A stretch of DNA of 64,000 nt from positions 1 to 64,000 of the forward strand of contig NZ_JAAQWN010000012.1 of assembly GCF_012985465.1 (NCBI RefSeq), in the 5' to 3' direction. Source of the stretch: Pseudomonas sp. WS 5079. Lineage in GTDB: Bacteria; Pseudomonadota; Gammaproteobacteria; Pseudomonadales; Pseudomonadaceae. The first letter of the stretch is position 1. Each line of letters starts with the position of its first letter. The position numbers were made by a program, and so were the translations under genes. Positions 26,215-34,938 of this stretch are shown here, in pieces. The notes under the pieces are model-generated. The model ran no database searches, was not told the origin of the DNA, and was given only the letters and a program-made list of their open reading frames with translations.

Positions 26215-26913
26215 GTGGCTTTTTTCAAAGTGTTGGGGGTGTTGCTGCTACTCGCGGGCGGCCTACTCGTAGGCATCTGGCGCGGCTGGGTGCCGTTGCC
26301 CGCCGAATGGAACCCCTGGGCGCCCTTGGATGTGCGCGCCGTGCCCAACCTGCTGACGCGGTTCAAACTCGGACGGTTGCAGGATGATCCGGCACTGTGC
26401 GACCAGGTGCTGAAAACCTCCGGGCTGCGGGTCAGCCATCAGGCGGACAGTCCCGCTGATGCGGCTTGCCCACTGCGCAATACCCTGCGGGTGCAGGGCG
26501 CGCAGGTGGGTTTGAGTAGCAGCTTTCTCGCCAGTTGCCCCTTGGCGGTGGCGTTTGCCCTGTTCGAGCGCCACAGCTTGCAGCCGGCCGCCCAGGCGGT
26601 GTTTGGCCAGGCGGTGACGCGGGTCGATCACCTGGGCAGTTTTGCCTGCCGCAATATGTATGGGCGTGCCGAAGGGCGGCTCAGCCAGCACGCCTCGGCC
26701 AATGCCCTGGATATCGCCGGGTTTCGCCTGGCGGATGGGCGCAGTATCAACGTGCTGAAGGATTGGCCTGGAGAGGGCGCCAACGCGCGCTTTTTGCGTC
26801 AGGTGCGCGACCGTGCGTGCAACGATTTCAACGTGGTCTTGAGCCCGGACTACAACGCTGCCCATCGCAACCATTTCCATCTGGACATGGGGCGTTGGTG
26901 GGTGTGCCGCTAA
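26215..26913 (+). CDS. Extensin-like C-terminal domain protein
   Basis: A 232-residue protein starting at GTG three bases after the previous stop. One N-terminal membrane segment (~3-22, FKVLGVLLLLAGGLLVGIWR) anchors a periplasmic extensin-like domain (~60-232). Key features are FACRNMYGRAEGRLSQHASA and a C-terminal HRNHFHLDMGRWWVC, the pattern of a metal-binding D-Ala-D-Ala/M15-like fold. Probably cell-wall related; activity untested. Confidence 0.85.
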   Translation: MAFFKVLGVLLLLAGGLLVGIWRGWVPLPAEWNPWAPLDVRAVPNLLTRFKLGRLQDDPALCDQVLKTSGLRVSHQADSPADAACPLRNTLRVQGAQVGLSSSFLASCPLAVAFALFERHSLQPAAQAVFGQAVTRVDHLGSFACRNMYGRAEGRLSQHASANALDIAGFRLADGRSINVLKDWPGEGANARFLRQVRDRACNDFNVVLSPDYNAAHRNHFHLDMGRWWVCR

Positions 26914-26916
26914 GGG

Positions 26917-27537
26917 TCAGGCCGCCAGGCGCAGGTTGTTGAGGATCAGTGGGCGGGCCCAGCCGCAATCGAAGTCCAGGGCCTTTTGCTGCTGCACCAG
27001 TTCTTCATTCGGATACGGTTCGGCCGCCGCTGGCAGCAGGTCCAGTTCGAACTCGGCAATCGGCAGGAACAGCGGCTTGGGTTGTGGCGCCGGGCCTGGC
27101 TCGGGCAGTGGCTGCCCAGCGGTCAGGACGATCGGGCGTACCCAGCCGCTCTCGAAGTTCTGCTGGCGTTGCTGGGCGACGATTTCATCATCCGGGAACG
27201 GCACGGCCGCGGGTGGCAGCAGGTCCAGCTCGAATTCGGCAATCGGCAGGAACAGCGGTTCAGGCGGGGCGACCTCGGTGTCCTGGACGTCGCAATGACG
27301 TTGGGTAACGATTTGGGTCAGCAGGTCGCTGCCGGCGCTGGGTTCGATCGAGGTATCCACCGGCACCGGATCTGCGGCCAGCTGCGCACCTGGCTCCTGG
27401 CCAAGTTGCTCGGCCAACGCCCGGGCGAAGAAGTCCTGCCACACATGACTGACGCCGGCCAGCGCTTGGGTATTGCGCAGGCCGAAGTGGTTGTGGGTCG
27501 GCAGGACACCGGTGAATAGGGAATGAATGTCTGACAT
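26917..27537 (-). CDS. Hypothetical protein with two 45-residue tandem repeats
   Basis: A 206-residue acidic protein; the ATG at 27537 has GAGAG just upstream. The N-terminal part reads MSDIHSLFTGVLPTHNHFGL. The C-terminal half holds two copies (~residues 93-138 and 154-199, 61-residue period) of a unit beginning PLFLPIAEFELDLLP and ending GWxRPxxL, joined by a Pro-rich linker (PLPEPGPAPQPKP). No signal peptide, no known domain. It is convergent with the extensin-like gene and divergent from rsmJ. Function unknown. Confidence 0.7.
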   Translation of the reverse strand: MSDIHSLFTGVLPTHNHFGLRNTQALAGVSHVWQDFFARALAEQLGQEPGAQLAADPVPVDTSIEPSAGSDLLTQIVTQRHCDVQDTEVAPPEPLFLPIAEFELDLLPPAAVPFPDDEIVAQQRQQNFESGWVRPIVLTAGQPLPEPGPAPQPKPLFLPIAEFELDLLPAAAEPYPNEELVQQQKALDFDCGWARPLILNNLRLAA

Positions 27538-27632
27538 TTCTCTCGGTCGACGCTCAGGGTCTGGCAAAATGCCTGATCCTTTTTTATCGGCCGCTTTTTG
27601 CCGATCCTTAATATTTTTGAGCGTAGTAAACG

Positions 27633-28415
27633 ATGAGCGAACAACCCGCGGCCAGCCGCATTCGGGTCGAGGCCTTGGCCGAAGGTTTCCAGGCCCGTGC
27701 CCAGTACTGGGCCGAGCAGCTCGGCCTGCCGTTGCAGCTGGCGGATGCCGATTTTGCCCTGCAAGTGGGTGAGCACGGCCTGCAACTGCAACAGCTGGGC
27801 GCCGATGCGCCTGGGCCGGTGCGGGTGGATTTTGTCGAGGGCGGCGCGGCCCATCGCCGGCTTTACGGTGGTGGCAGCGGGCAGATGATCGCCAAGGCCG
27901 TAGGCGTGTCTCAAGGTGTGCGCCCCGGGGTGCTGGATGCCACGGCGGGCCTGGGCAAGGATGCGTTCGTGCTGGCCAGCCTGGGCTGTGAGATGAGCCT
28001 GATCGAGCGGCAACCGTTGATTGGTGCCTTGCTCGAAGATGGTCTGGCGCGTGGGGCCGATGATTTTGAAGTGGCGCCCATCGTTGGGCGGATGACCCTG
28101 CTCAAGGGCAACTCCATCGAGCTGATGCGTAACTGGGAAGGTGAGCCGCCGCAGGTGATCTACCTGGACCCGATGTTTCCTCATCGTGAGAAAACCGCCC
28201 TGGTGAAGAAGGAAATGCGCCTGTTCCGCCCGCTGGTGGGCGACGATCCGGATGCCCCGGCGTTGCTCGCGGCGGCCTTGGCCCTGGCCAGCCACCGGGT
28301 GGTGGTCAAGCGCCCGCGCAAGGCGCCGTGCATTGACGGGCCCAAGCCGAGCCACGCGCTGGACGGCAAATCCAGCCGGTACGATATTTACCCTAAAAAA
28401 GCGCTCAAGGCCTGA
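27633..28415 (+). CDS. rsmJ: 16S rRNA (guanine1516-N2)-methyltransferase
   Basis: A 260-residue SAM-dependent methyltransferase (YhiQ/RsmJ). Motif I reads LDATAGLGKDAFVLA (~105), the acidic loop LIERQP (~127), and the catalytic-region motif YLDPMFPHREKTALVKKEM (~172) is family-specific. The C-terminus VVVKRPRKAPCIDGPKPSHA is also characteristic. Length agrees with RsmJ. Confidence 0.93.
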   Translation: MSEQPAASRIRVEALAEGFQARAQYWAEQLGLPLQLADADFALQVGEHGLQLQQLGADAPGPVRVDFVEGGAAHRRLYGGGSGQMIAKAVGVSQGVRPGVLDATAGLGKDAFVLASLGCEMSLIERQPLIGALLEDGLARGADDFEVAPIVGRMTLLKGNSIELMRNWEGEPPQVIYLDPMFPHREKTALVKKEMRLFRPLVGDDPDAPALLAAALALASHRVVVKRPRKAPCIDGPKPSHALDGKSSRYDIYPKKALKA

Positions 28416-28422
28416 GGGCCCC

Positions 28423-28488
28423 GTCGCCGGCAAGCCGGCTCCTACAATAAACGCAATCACCTGTAGGAGCCGGCTTGCCGACGATGGC
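28423..28488. repeat. REP pair with outward-facing tails
   Basis: GCCGGCAAGCCGGCTCCTACA (28426-28446) and TGTAGGAGCCGGCTTGCCG (28462-28480). The GTAGGAG ends face each other instead of lying outside, the reverse of the other doublets in the window. It lies between the convergent rsmJ and tetR genes. Confidence 0.8.
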
Positions 28489-28509
28489 GTCAGATCGATC
28501 AACGACTGT

Positions 28510-29145
28510 TCAAGGTCGATACGCCCGCATAAACAACCCCACCACTTCCTGCACATGCTCTTCGGCGGCCGCTTCGCTCAAGCGGTCGCCGCAGCCATAC
28601 AGCAAGCAGAAGTTCGCCGTGCCCTTGAGCAGGCAAAAGAAGTGTTCGGCTGCGGTAAACGGCTTGTCGATGCTCAGCGCACCGCTCTGATTGATCTTGC
28701 CCAGCAAGCGCTCCATCCCCTGCAGCATCCGCATGGGGCCGGCTTCGAAGAAAATCTGCGACAGCTTCGGATCCTGATTGCCCGACGTCATCATCAAACG
28801 GTGCAGGTTCACCGACTCCTCACTGTTGATCAGCAGGTGAAAGCCCCGGGCGATGTTGAGCAGCACCTTCTCCACCGGCACACCGTCGGGCAGCTCGAAA
28901 TACATGACCGGCAGTTGCGCTTCGCACTTGGCCTCGACGGCGGCGGTGAATAGCGTTTCTTTGTCGGTGAAGTGGCTGTAGACCGTCAGTTTCGACACGC
29001 CAGCCTCAAGGGCCACGGCATCCATGCTGGTACTCGCATAACCGTTGCTCAAAAACAGGATTTTCGCCGCGTCGAGGATTGCCTGGCGTTTTGCCATGTC
29101 CTTGGGGCGCCCGGGGCTATTGGTGTTTACAGGATTGTCGGACAT
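28510..29145 (-). CDS. TetR-family repressor of adjacent RND pump (MexL-like)
   Basis: A 211-residue TetR regulator, divergent from the RND genes. Helix-turn-helix ~20-65: RQAILDAAKILFLSNGYAST, then GVSKLTVYSHFTDKETLF, very similar in layout to AcrR/MexL. ATG 29145 (third codon of a longer GTG-started frame) is chosen for the AAGTG upstream. Order and orientation match P. aeruginosa mexL-mexJK, so it is likely the local repressor, binding the palindromes in the divergent promoter. Confidence 0.88.
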   Translation of the reverse strand: MSDNPVNTNSPGRPKDMAKRQAILDAAKILFLSNGYASTSMDAVALEAGVSKLTVYSHFTDKETLFTAAVEAKCEAQLPVMYFELPDGVPVEKVLLNIARGFHLLINSEESVNLHRLMMTSGNQDPKLSQIFFEAGPMRMLQGMERLLGKINQSGALSIDKPFTAAEHFFCLLKGTANFCLLYGCGDRLSEAAAEEHVQEVVGLFMRAYRP

Positions 29146-29152
29146 TTTCACT

Positions 29153-29200
29153 TTAATACTGGACTGGTGAGTTTGGTATTAATAACATACCGGCCAGTAT
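29153..29200. promoter_or_regulatory. Divergent operator region with two palindromes
   Basis: TTAATAC (29154-29160 region) mirrors GTATTAA (29176-29182), and a second near-palindrome ATACCGGCCAGTAT lies at 29187-29200. Both sit in the 92-nt gap between the TetR gene and the pump genes. They are the best candidates for repressor binding. Confidence 0.55.
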
Positions 29201-29237
29201 AATTATTCCAAGCACCATTTGCGAAAGGTCCTTCAGC

Positions 29238-30341
29238 ATGCGCAGCATCTTCCTGCACCTCGCGTTGCCTGCCAGCCTTGCTCTTTTACTGGCTGCCTGC
29301 GGCCATGAAGAAGCGGCCCAAACCACCGTCCGCCCGGCCATGGTGGTGCAGCCACAACCCTCTGCGTTGGCAATGGACAGTTATCCAGGCGAGGTGCGTG
29401 CCCGGTATGAACCGGACCTGGCCTTTCGCATCGGCGGCAAAGTCAGCCGCCGCCTGGTGGAGGAGGGCGAGCGCGTCAAGGCCAACCAGCCGCTGGCGGA
29501 GCTCGATCCCCAGGATGTGCGCCTGCAACTGCAGGCGACCCGTGCCCAAGTCACGGCGGCCGAGGCCAACCTGAGCCTGGTGCGGGCCGAGCGTGATCGC
29601 TACAAGACCCTGATGGACCGTCAGATGGTCAGCCGCTCCCAGTACGACAATTCCGAAAACCTCTACCGCGCAGGCGTCGCCCGCTTGCAGCAGATCAAGG
29701 CAGAATTCGACGTGGCCAACAACCAGGCCGGCTATGCCGTGCTGCGCGCGCCCCAGGACGGGGTGGTGGCCAAGCGTGCGGTGGAAGTCGGGCAAGTGGT
29801 GTCTGCGGGGCAGACCGTGTTCACCCTGGCTACCGATGGCGAGCGTGAAGTGTTGATCAGCTTCCCGGAGCAAAGCTTCGGCCGCTTCAAGGTCGGCCAG
29901 CCGGTCTCCGTGGAACTGTGGAGCCAGCCCGACCAGCGTTTCGAGGGGCGTATTCGCGAGCTGTCGCCGGCAGCCGATCCCAAGTCACGCACCTTCGCCG
30001 CCCGCGTCGCCTTCAACGCCGGCAAAGTCCCGGCCGAGCTGGGGCAGAGTGCGCGGGTTTTCATCCAGGCTGACGGCGTGGTTCCGTTGTCGGTGCCGCT
30101 GTCTGCTCTCAGCGCAGAGAACGGTGCGTCCTACGTCTGGTTGGTCAAGCCGGATAACACCCTCAAGCGCACAGCGGTGCGCATCGGCGCCTTCGGCGAA
30201 AAAAGCGTGCCGGTGCTCGAAGGCCTGACCCCCTCCGACTGGGTGATTGCCGCCGGTGTGCATGTGCTCCATGAGGGCCAGCAAGTACGCCCGGTGGATC
30301 GCTCCAACCGGGTGGTGAATCTGGCGGCCAACAAGGAGTAG
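29238..30341 (+). CDS. RND efflux periplasmic adaptor (MexJ-like)
   Basis: A 367-residue membrane-fusion lipoprotein: signal MRSIFLHLALPASLALLLAAC (lipobox LLAAC, Cys21). It then follows the barrel-sandwich/hairpin layout: GEVRARYEPDLAFRIGGKVS (lipoyl half), a coiled-coil hairpin (~95-150), and ending in the beta-barrel and membrane-proximal domains. It bridges the inner-membrane RND pump to an outer-membrane channel. It lies 6 nt before the pump gene; no outer-membrane factor gene is present, as in mexJK. Confidence 0.92.
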   Translation: MRSIFLHLALPASLALLLAACGHEEAAQTTVRPAMVVQPQPSALAMDSYPGEVRARYEPDLAFRIGGKVSRRLVEEGERVKANQPLAELDPQDVRLQLQATRAQVTAAEANLSLVRAERDRYKTLMDRQMVSRSQYDNSENLYRAGVARLQQIKAEFDVANNQAGYAVLRAPQDGVVAKRAVEVGQVVSAGQTVFTLATDGEREVLISFPEQSFGRFKVGQPVSVELWSQPDQRFEGRIRELSPAADPKSRTFAARVAFNAGKVPAELGQSARVFIQADGVVPLSVPLSALSAENGASYVWLVKPDNTLKRTAVRIGAFGEKSVPVLEGLTPSDWVIAAGVHVLHEGQQVRPVDRSNRVVNLAANKE

Positions 30342-30347
30342 TCCCCG

Positions 30348-33300
30348 ATGGGTTTCAATCTTTCCGAATGGGCGTTGCGTAATCGCCAGATCGTACTGTT
30401 CCTGATGCTGCTGCTGGCCGTTGTCGGTACGTTGTCCTACACCAAGCTGGGGCAAAGTGAAGACCCGCCGTTCACCTTCAAAGCCATGGTGATCAAGACT
30501 AACTGGCCAGGCGCCACGGCCCAGGAAGTCTCGCGCCAGGTCACCGAGCGTATTGAAAAGAAACTGATGGAAACCGGCGAGTACGAGCGCATCGTCTCGT
30601 TCTCCCGCCCGGGCGAATCCCAGGTCACGTTTATGGCGCGGGACTCGATGCACTCGGCGCAGATTCCCGACCTGTGGTACCAGGTGCGCAAGAAGATCAG
30701 CGATATCCGCCAGACCCTGCCCCCGGATATCCAGGGCCCGTTCTTCAACGATGAATTCGGCACCACCTTTGGCAATATCTACGCCCTGACCGGCGAGGGT
30801 TTTGACTACGCCGTGCTCAAGGACTACGCCGACCGCATCCAGATCCAGCTGCAACGGGTGCCGGATGTGGGCAAGGTCGAGCTGCTGGGGTTGCAGGACG
30901 AGAAGATCTGGATCGAGCTGTCCAACCTCAAGCTCGCCACCCTCGGCCTGCCCCTGGCGGCGGTGCAACAGGCGTTGCAGGAGCAGAACGCGGTGTCCAC
31001 CGCCGGCTTCTTTGAAACCCCGAGCGAGCGCGTGCAACTGCGGGTGTCGGGTAACTTCAAGGCGGTGGAGGAAATCCGCGATTTCCCGATCCGCGTGGGC
31101 GGCCGCACCTTCCGCATTGGTGACGTGGCCGAGATCCACCGTGGCTTCAACGACCCGCCCGCGCCGCGTATGCGCTACATGGGTGACGATGCGATCGGCC
31201 TGGCCGTGGCCATGCGCGATGGCGGGGACATCCTGGTACTGGGCAAGGCCCTTGAGGGCGAATTCGCACGCTTGCAGAAGAACCTCCCGGCAGGCATGGA
31301 GCTGCGCAAGGTGTCGGACCAGCCCGCTGCGGTGAAGACCAGCGTGGGCGAATTCGTCCAGGTGCTGGCCGAAGCATTGGCGATTGTATTGCTGGTGAGT
31401 TTCTTCTCCCTCGGCGTGCGTACCGGCATGGTGGTGGCCCTCGCGATTCCGCTGGTGTTGGCCATGACCTTTGCCTGCATGTATTACCTGGGGATCGGCC
31501 TGCACAAGATCTCCCTGGGTGCCTTGGTATTGGCTTTGGGCCTGCTGGTGGACGACGCGATCATCGCCGTGGAAATGATGGCGATCAAAATGGAGCAGGG
31601 CTACGACCGTCTCAAGGCCGCCAGTTTCGCCTGGACCAGTACGGCGTTTCCGATGCTTACCGGTACGTTGATCACCGCAGCCGGCTTCTTGCCGATTGCC
31701 ACCGCGCAATCGAGTACCGGTGAGTACACCCGCTCGATCTTCCAGGTGGTGACCATCGCGCTGCTGGCCTCGTGGGTTGCCGCCGTGGTGTTTGTGCCAT
31801 ACCTGGGGGAAAAACTCCTGCCGGACCTGGCGAAGATTCATGCGGCCAAGCACGGCACTGATGGCCCGGATCCTTACGGCACGCCGTTCTATCAGCGCGT
31901 AAGGCGCTGGGTGGAATGGTGCGTGCGCCGGCGCAAAACCGTGATTGTACTGACCGTGCTGCTGTTTATCGGCTCGGTGGCGCTGTTCCGCTTTGTCCCG
32001 CAACAGTTCTTCCCGGCGTCCGGGCGCCTGGAGCTGATGGTCGACCTGAAACTGGCGGAAGGCGCCTCGCTGAGCAACACCGCCGATCAGGTCAAGCGTC
32101 TCGAAGGCTTGCTCAAGGCGCATGCGGGGATCGAAAACTACGTGGCCTATGTCGGCACCGGTTCACCGCGCTTCTACTTGCCGTTGGACCAGCAGTTGCC
32201 GGCGGCCAGCTTTGCCCAGTTCGTGGTGCTGGCCAAGACCATCGAGGAGCGCGAAACCCTGCGCACCTGGTTGATCGAAACCCTCAACGAGCAATTCCCC
32301 GACCTGCGTTCGCGGGTCACCCGCCTGGAGAACGGCCCGCCGGTTGGCTACCCGGTGCAGTTTCGCGTGACTGGCGAGCACATCGAAGAAGTGCGGGCCC
32401 TGGCGCGCAAGGTCGCGGCCAAGGTGCGGGAAAACCCCCACGTGGTGAATGTGCATCTGGACTGGGAAGAACCGAGCAAGATCGTCTACCTCAATGTCGA
32501 CCAGGACCGCGCCCGCGCCTTGGGGGTGAGCACGGCCAACCTGTCGAAATTTCTCCAGAGCTCCCTGACCGGTTCCAGCGTCAGCCAGTACCGGGAGGAC
32601 AACGAGTTGATCGAAATCCTCCTGCGCGGCACCGTGCATGAGCGCACCGAGTTGTCGCTGCTGCCGAGCCTGGCGGTGCCGACCGACAACGGCACCAGCG
32701 TGGCGCTGTCGCAGATCGCCACCCTGGAGTATGGCTTCGAGGAAGGCATTATCTGGCATCGCAACCGCCTGCCCACGGTGACCGTACGCGCCGATATCTA
32801 CGGCAAGGAGCAACCGGCGACCCTGGTCCAGCAGATCCTGCCGACCCTGGCCCAGGTGCGGGCCGAACTGCCGGACGGTTACCTGTTGGACGTGGGAGGT
32901 ACCGTCGAAGACTCCGCCCGTGGCCAGAACTCGGTGAAGGCCGGCGTGCCGCTGTTCATCGTGGTGGTGCTGACCTTGCTGATGCTGCAACTGCGCAGCT
33001 TCTCGCGCACGGCCATGGTGTTTCTTACCGCGCCCCTGGGGCTGATTGGCGTGACGCTGTTCCTGCTGGTGTTCCGCCAGCCGTTTGGCTTTGTGGCCAT
33101 GCTTGGGACCATCGCGTTGTCGGGGATGATCATGCGTAACTCGGTGATCCTGGTGGATCAGATCGAGCAGGACATCAAGGCGGGCCTGGAGCCGTGGCAG
33201 GCGATTATCGAAGCCACCGTACGGCGCTTCCGCCCGATTGTGCTGACGGCGCTGGCGGCAGTGCTGGCGATGATCCCGCTGTCGCGCAGCGTGTTCTTCG

Positions 33301-33413
33301 GGCCAATGGCGGTGGCGATCATGGGCGGCTTGATCGTGGCCACGGCCCTGACCTTGCTGTTTTTGCCGGCGTTGTATGCGGCGTGGTTCCGGGTCCAGCC
33401 TAAGTCGGCATAA
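30348..33413 (+). CDS. RND efflux transporter (MexK-like)
   Basis: A 1021-residue AcrB/MexK-type proton-driven pump. The N-terminus has TM1 (QIVLFLMLLLAVVGTLSY) and large periplasmic loops follow TM1 and TM7. The proton-relay Asp pair is visible in TM4 (ALGLLVDDAIIAVEMMAIKM, ~395-415). The C-terminal TM cluster includes GMIMRNSVILVDQIEQD. The operon with the adaptor and the divergent TetR gene matches mexL-mexJK. Substrates are unknown here; MexJK exports triclosan and macrolides with different outer-membrane partners. Confidence 0.93.
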   Translation: MGFNLSEWALRNRQIVLFLMLLLAVVGTLSYTKLGQSEDPPFTFKAMVIKTNWPGATAQEVSRQVTERIEKKLMETGEYERIVSFSRPGESQVTFMARDSMHSAQIPDLWYQVRKKISDIRQTLPPDIQGPFFNDEFGTTFGNIYALTGEGFDYAVLKDYADRIQIQLQRVPDVGKVELLGLQDEKIWIELSNLKLATLGLPLAAVQQALQEQNAVSTAGFFETPSERVQLRVSGNFKAVEEIRDFPIRVGGRTFRIGDVAEIHRGFNDPPAPRMRYMGDDAIGLAVAMRDGGDILVLGKALEGEFARLQKNLPAGMELRKVSDQPAAVKTSVGEFVQVLAEALAIVLLVSFFSLGVRTGMVVALAIPLVLAMTFACMYYLGIGLHKISLGALVLALGLLVDDAIIAVEMMAIKMEQGYDRLKAASFAWTSTAFPMLTGTLITAAGFLPIATAQSSTGEYTRSIFQVVTIALLASWVAAVVFVPYLGEKLLPDLAKIHAAKHGTDGPDPYGTPFYQRVRRWVEWCVRRRKTVIVLTVLLFIGSVALFRFVPQQFFPASGRLELMVDLKLAEGASLSNTADQVKRLEGLLKAHAGIENYVAYVGTGSPRFYLPLDQQLPAASFAQFVVLAKTIEERETLRTWLIETLNEQFPDLRSRVTRLENGPPVGYPVQFRVTGEHIEEVRALARKVAAKVRENPHVVNVHLDWEEPSKIVYLNVDQDRARALGVSTANLSKFLQSSLTGSSVSQYREDNELIEILLRGTVHERTELSLLPSLAVPTDNGTSVALSQIATLEYGFEEGIIWHRNRLPTVTVRADIYGKEQPATLVQQILPTLAQVRAELPDGYLLDVGGTVEDSARGQNSVKAGVPLFIVVVLTLLMLQLRSFSRTAMVFLTAPLGLIGVTLFLLVFRQPFGFVAMLGTIALSGMIMRNSVILVDQIEQDIKAGLEPWQAIIEATVRRFRPIVLTALAAVLAMIPLSRSVFFGPMAVAIMGGLIVATALTLLFLPALYAAWFRVQPKSA

Positions 33414-33440
33414 ACCTGCGTAAAGCGGCTACACGGTTCA

Positions 33441-33469
33441 GGAACTGTTTCTTGCGTGCCTGCCACTCA
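33441..33469 (+). promoter_or_regulatory. HrpL/RspL-type (hrp box) promoter
   Basis: GGAACT (33441-33446), 16-nt spacer, CCACTCA (33463-33469). It matches the hrp box except for T instead of C at the sixth base. It lies 83 nt before a 60-codon gene. An AlgU reading needs CACTC as -10, which is poor. Confidence 0.55.
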
Positions 33470-33551
33470 GGGGTTACCTGGGTTGCAGGTGCCTTTTTCT
33501 GACAACGAAGTTGCTACAGGAAGAGGTTTAATTAGACGTGAGGAATGACCT

Positions 33552-33734
33552 ATGGGCTTGTTTGCGATGGGTGGTATAGGTATTGGTATCGGCGTGATGC
33601 CGATGATGGCGTTCAAAATGGGCAAAAAGCGCAACAAGTGCAAGCCCCCCTGCAAGCCTACGCCATGGCAGCCGACGCTGCCGCGGCCTTGCGCGAGTAA
33701 CGTCAAGTTCGAAGGTAAAATCACCTACGGCTGA
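33552..33734 (+). CDS. 60-residue Gly/hydrophobic-basic peptide, unknown
   Basis: GTGAGGA lies about 8 nt before the ATG, so translation is well supported. The N-terminal third (MGLFAMGGIGIGIGVMPMMA) is Gly-rich and hydrophobic; the rest is basic and Pro-rich (KMGKKRNKCKPPCKPTPWQP) with three Cys. No homologue recognised. A strong terminator follows immediately, so it is a complete one-gene unit behind an hrp-box-like promoter. It could be a small secreted or regulatory peptide. Confidence 0.55.
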   Translation: MGLFAMGGIGIGIGVMPMMAFKMGKKRNKCKPPCKPTPWQPTLPRPCASNVKFEGKITYG

Positions 33735-33756
33735 TGACGCCCCTGGTGCAGTAACA

Positions 33757-33785
33757 CAAACGCCCCGATTTTTCGGGGCGTTTGT
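33757..33785. terminator. Bidirectional terminator
   Basis: AAACGCCCCGA-ttt-TCGGGGCGTTT, nearly perfect, between the 60-codon gene and the convergent DUF4197 gene. Confidence 0.93.
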
Positions 33786-33805
33786 ATTTGTTGCCGGCGA
33801 TGGAT

Positions 33806-34492
33806 CTACAGCGCGCCGAACACTTTCTTCGCCAGGCTGGTCGCGGCGGCTGCCGGGTTCTGGCGGATGCTTTCTTCCTGTTGGGCAATCATCTTGAACA
33901 GGCCGTCCAGCGCTTGTTCAGTCACGTAGTTTTCGACGCTGTCACTCTTGCCACCCAGCAAGCCCATGGGCGCTTTTTTGGCCAGCGCGTTGTACTGCTG
34001 GGCTACACCGACCTTGTCCGTGGATTGCTTGACGATCGGCAGGAACTTGGCGCGGATCTGCTCGCGGCTGCTTTTGTCCAGATACTGGGTCGCCGAATCC
34101 TGGCCGCCGCTGAGGATGCCCTTGGCGTCGCTCACGCTCATGTTTTTCACGGCGTTCACCAGAATCGGCTGGGCCTGGGTCACGGCGGATTCGGCAGCCT
34201 TGTTCATGCTGGCTTCAAGCTGGGTGATCTGATCGCCCATGCCGAGCATTTTCAGGGCGCCGGCGGCTTTTTCAAGCTTGCCCGGCAAACCGATCTTGAC
34301 CTCGGGGTTGTTGCTGAAACCACCGGGAGCCCCCAGTTGCTTGACGGCAATCTGTGCGCCTTGGGTCAGGGCGTCCTTCAGGCCACCCGTGGCGTCGCCC
34401 TGGGACAGGTCACCGAGGGACAGAGCCATGGCGTTGGCACCGAGCAGCAGGCCGGCGCACAGGGCGCTGAGGCGAAGAGAGTTACGGAGCAT
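33806..34492 (-). CDS. DUF4197 exported protein
   Basis: A 228-residue protein with a Sec signal peptide (MLRNSLRLSALCAGLLLGAN, likely cut after AMA). The mature part is the DUF4197 helical domain, with GLKDALTQGAQIAVKQLG near the start and a conserved-looking DSVENYVTEQALDGLFKMIA near the end. AAGGAAG precedes the ATG by 6 nt. It is 25 nt downstream of a YbaY-like gene, likely one operon. Periplasmic; function unknown. Confidence 0.88.
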   Translation of the reverse strand: MLRNSLRLSALCAGLLLGANAMALSLGDLSQGDATGGLKDALTQGAQIAVKQLGAPGGFSNNPEVKIGLPGKLEKAAGALKMLGMGDQITQLEASMNKAAESAVTQAQPILVNAVKNMSVSDAKGILSGGQDSATQYLDKSSREQIRAKFLPIVKQSTDKVGVAQQYNALAKKAPMGLLGGKSDSVENYVTEQALDGLFKMIAQQEESIRQNPAAAATSLAKKVFGAL

Positions 34493-34517
34493 GGGCGCTT
34501 CCTTTTAATCGACTGGA

Positions 34518-34919
34518 TCAGTGGGCAACGGCATCAACGCGCAGGCGAAGCGGCTGGGGATCCTGGCCGTTCAACTGCACCGAATGACGCTCGGTGGTAA
34601 TAAACATTAGCTTGCCATCCAGCTCGATGCGAGCGCTGACCGAATAGCTGTGGCCAGGCTTGACCTGGGCCGGGTCGTAGCTCAGGTGGAAAGGCAGCGG
34701 CACCTGGCCGTTGACCGGGCCTTTCTGCTCGGCCAGGGTCACGGCGGGCGCATCGGCCAGGGACACGTCCAGAAGGCTGACGCTCAAGGTGGCGGCCGGT
34801 GGCAGGGCGATGCGCTGCAGGTAGAACACTTCGCCATCAAGGCTGGCTTTGGGCGCAGGATTCATCGAGTGACAGGCTCCCAGCAGGGCGGTCAGGCCCA
34901 GGAGAATGATCTTTTTCAT
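34518..34919 (-). CDS. YbaY-family lipoprotein
   Basis: A 133-residue lipoprotein; the ATG at 34919 has AAGGAG 7 nt upstream. Signal MKKIILLGLTALLGAC (lipobox LLGAC, Cys16). The mature domain (YLQRIALPPAATLSVSLLDV) is the YbaY-type beta-sandwich. Neighbour of plsB (51 nt upstream on the same strand) with a GC-rich hairpin between. Confidence 0.85.
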   Translation of the reverse strand: MKKIILLGLTALLGACHSMNPAPKASLDGEVFYLQRIALPPAATLSVSLLDVSLADAPAVTLAEQKGPVNGQVPLPFHLSYDPAQVKPGHSYSVSARIELDGKLMFITTERHSVQLNGQDPQPLRLRVDAVAH

Positions 34920-34938
34920 GGTACAGCTCCTTGTCGAC

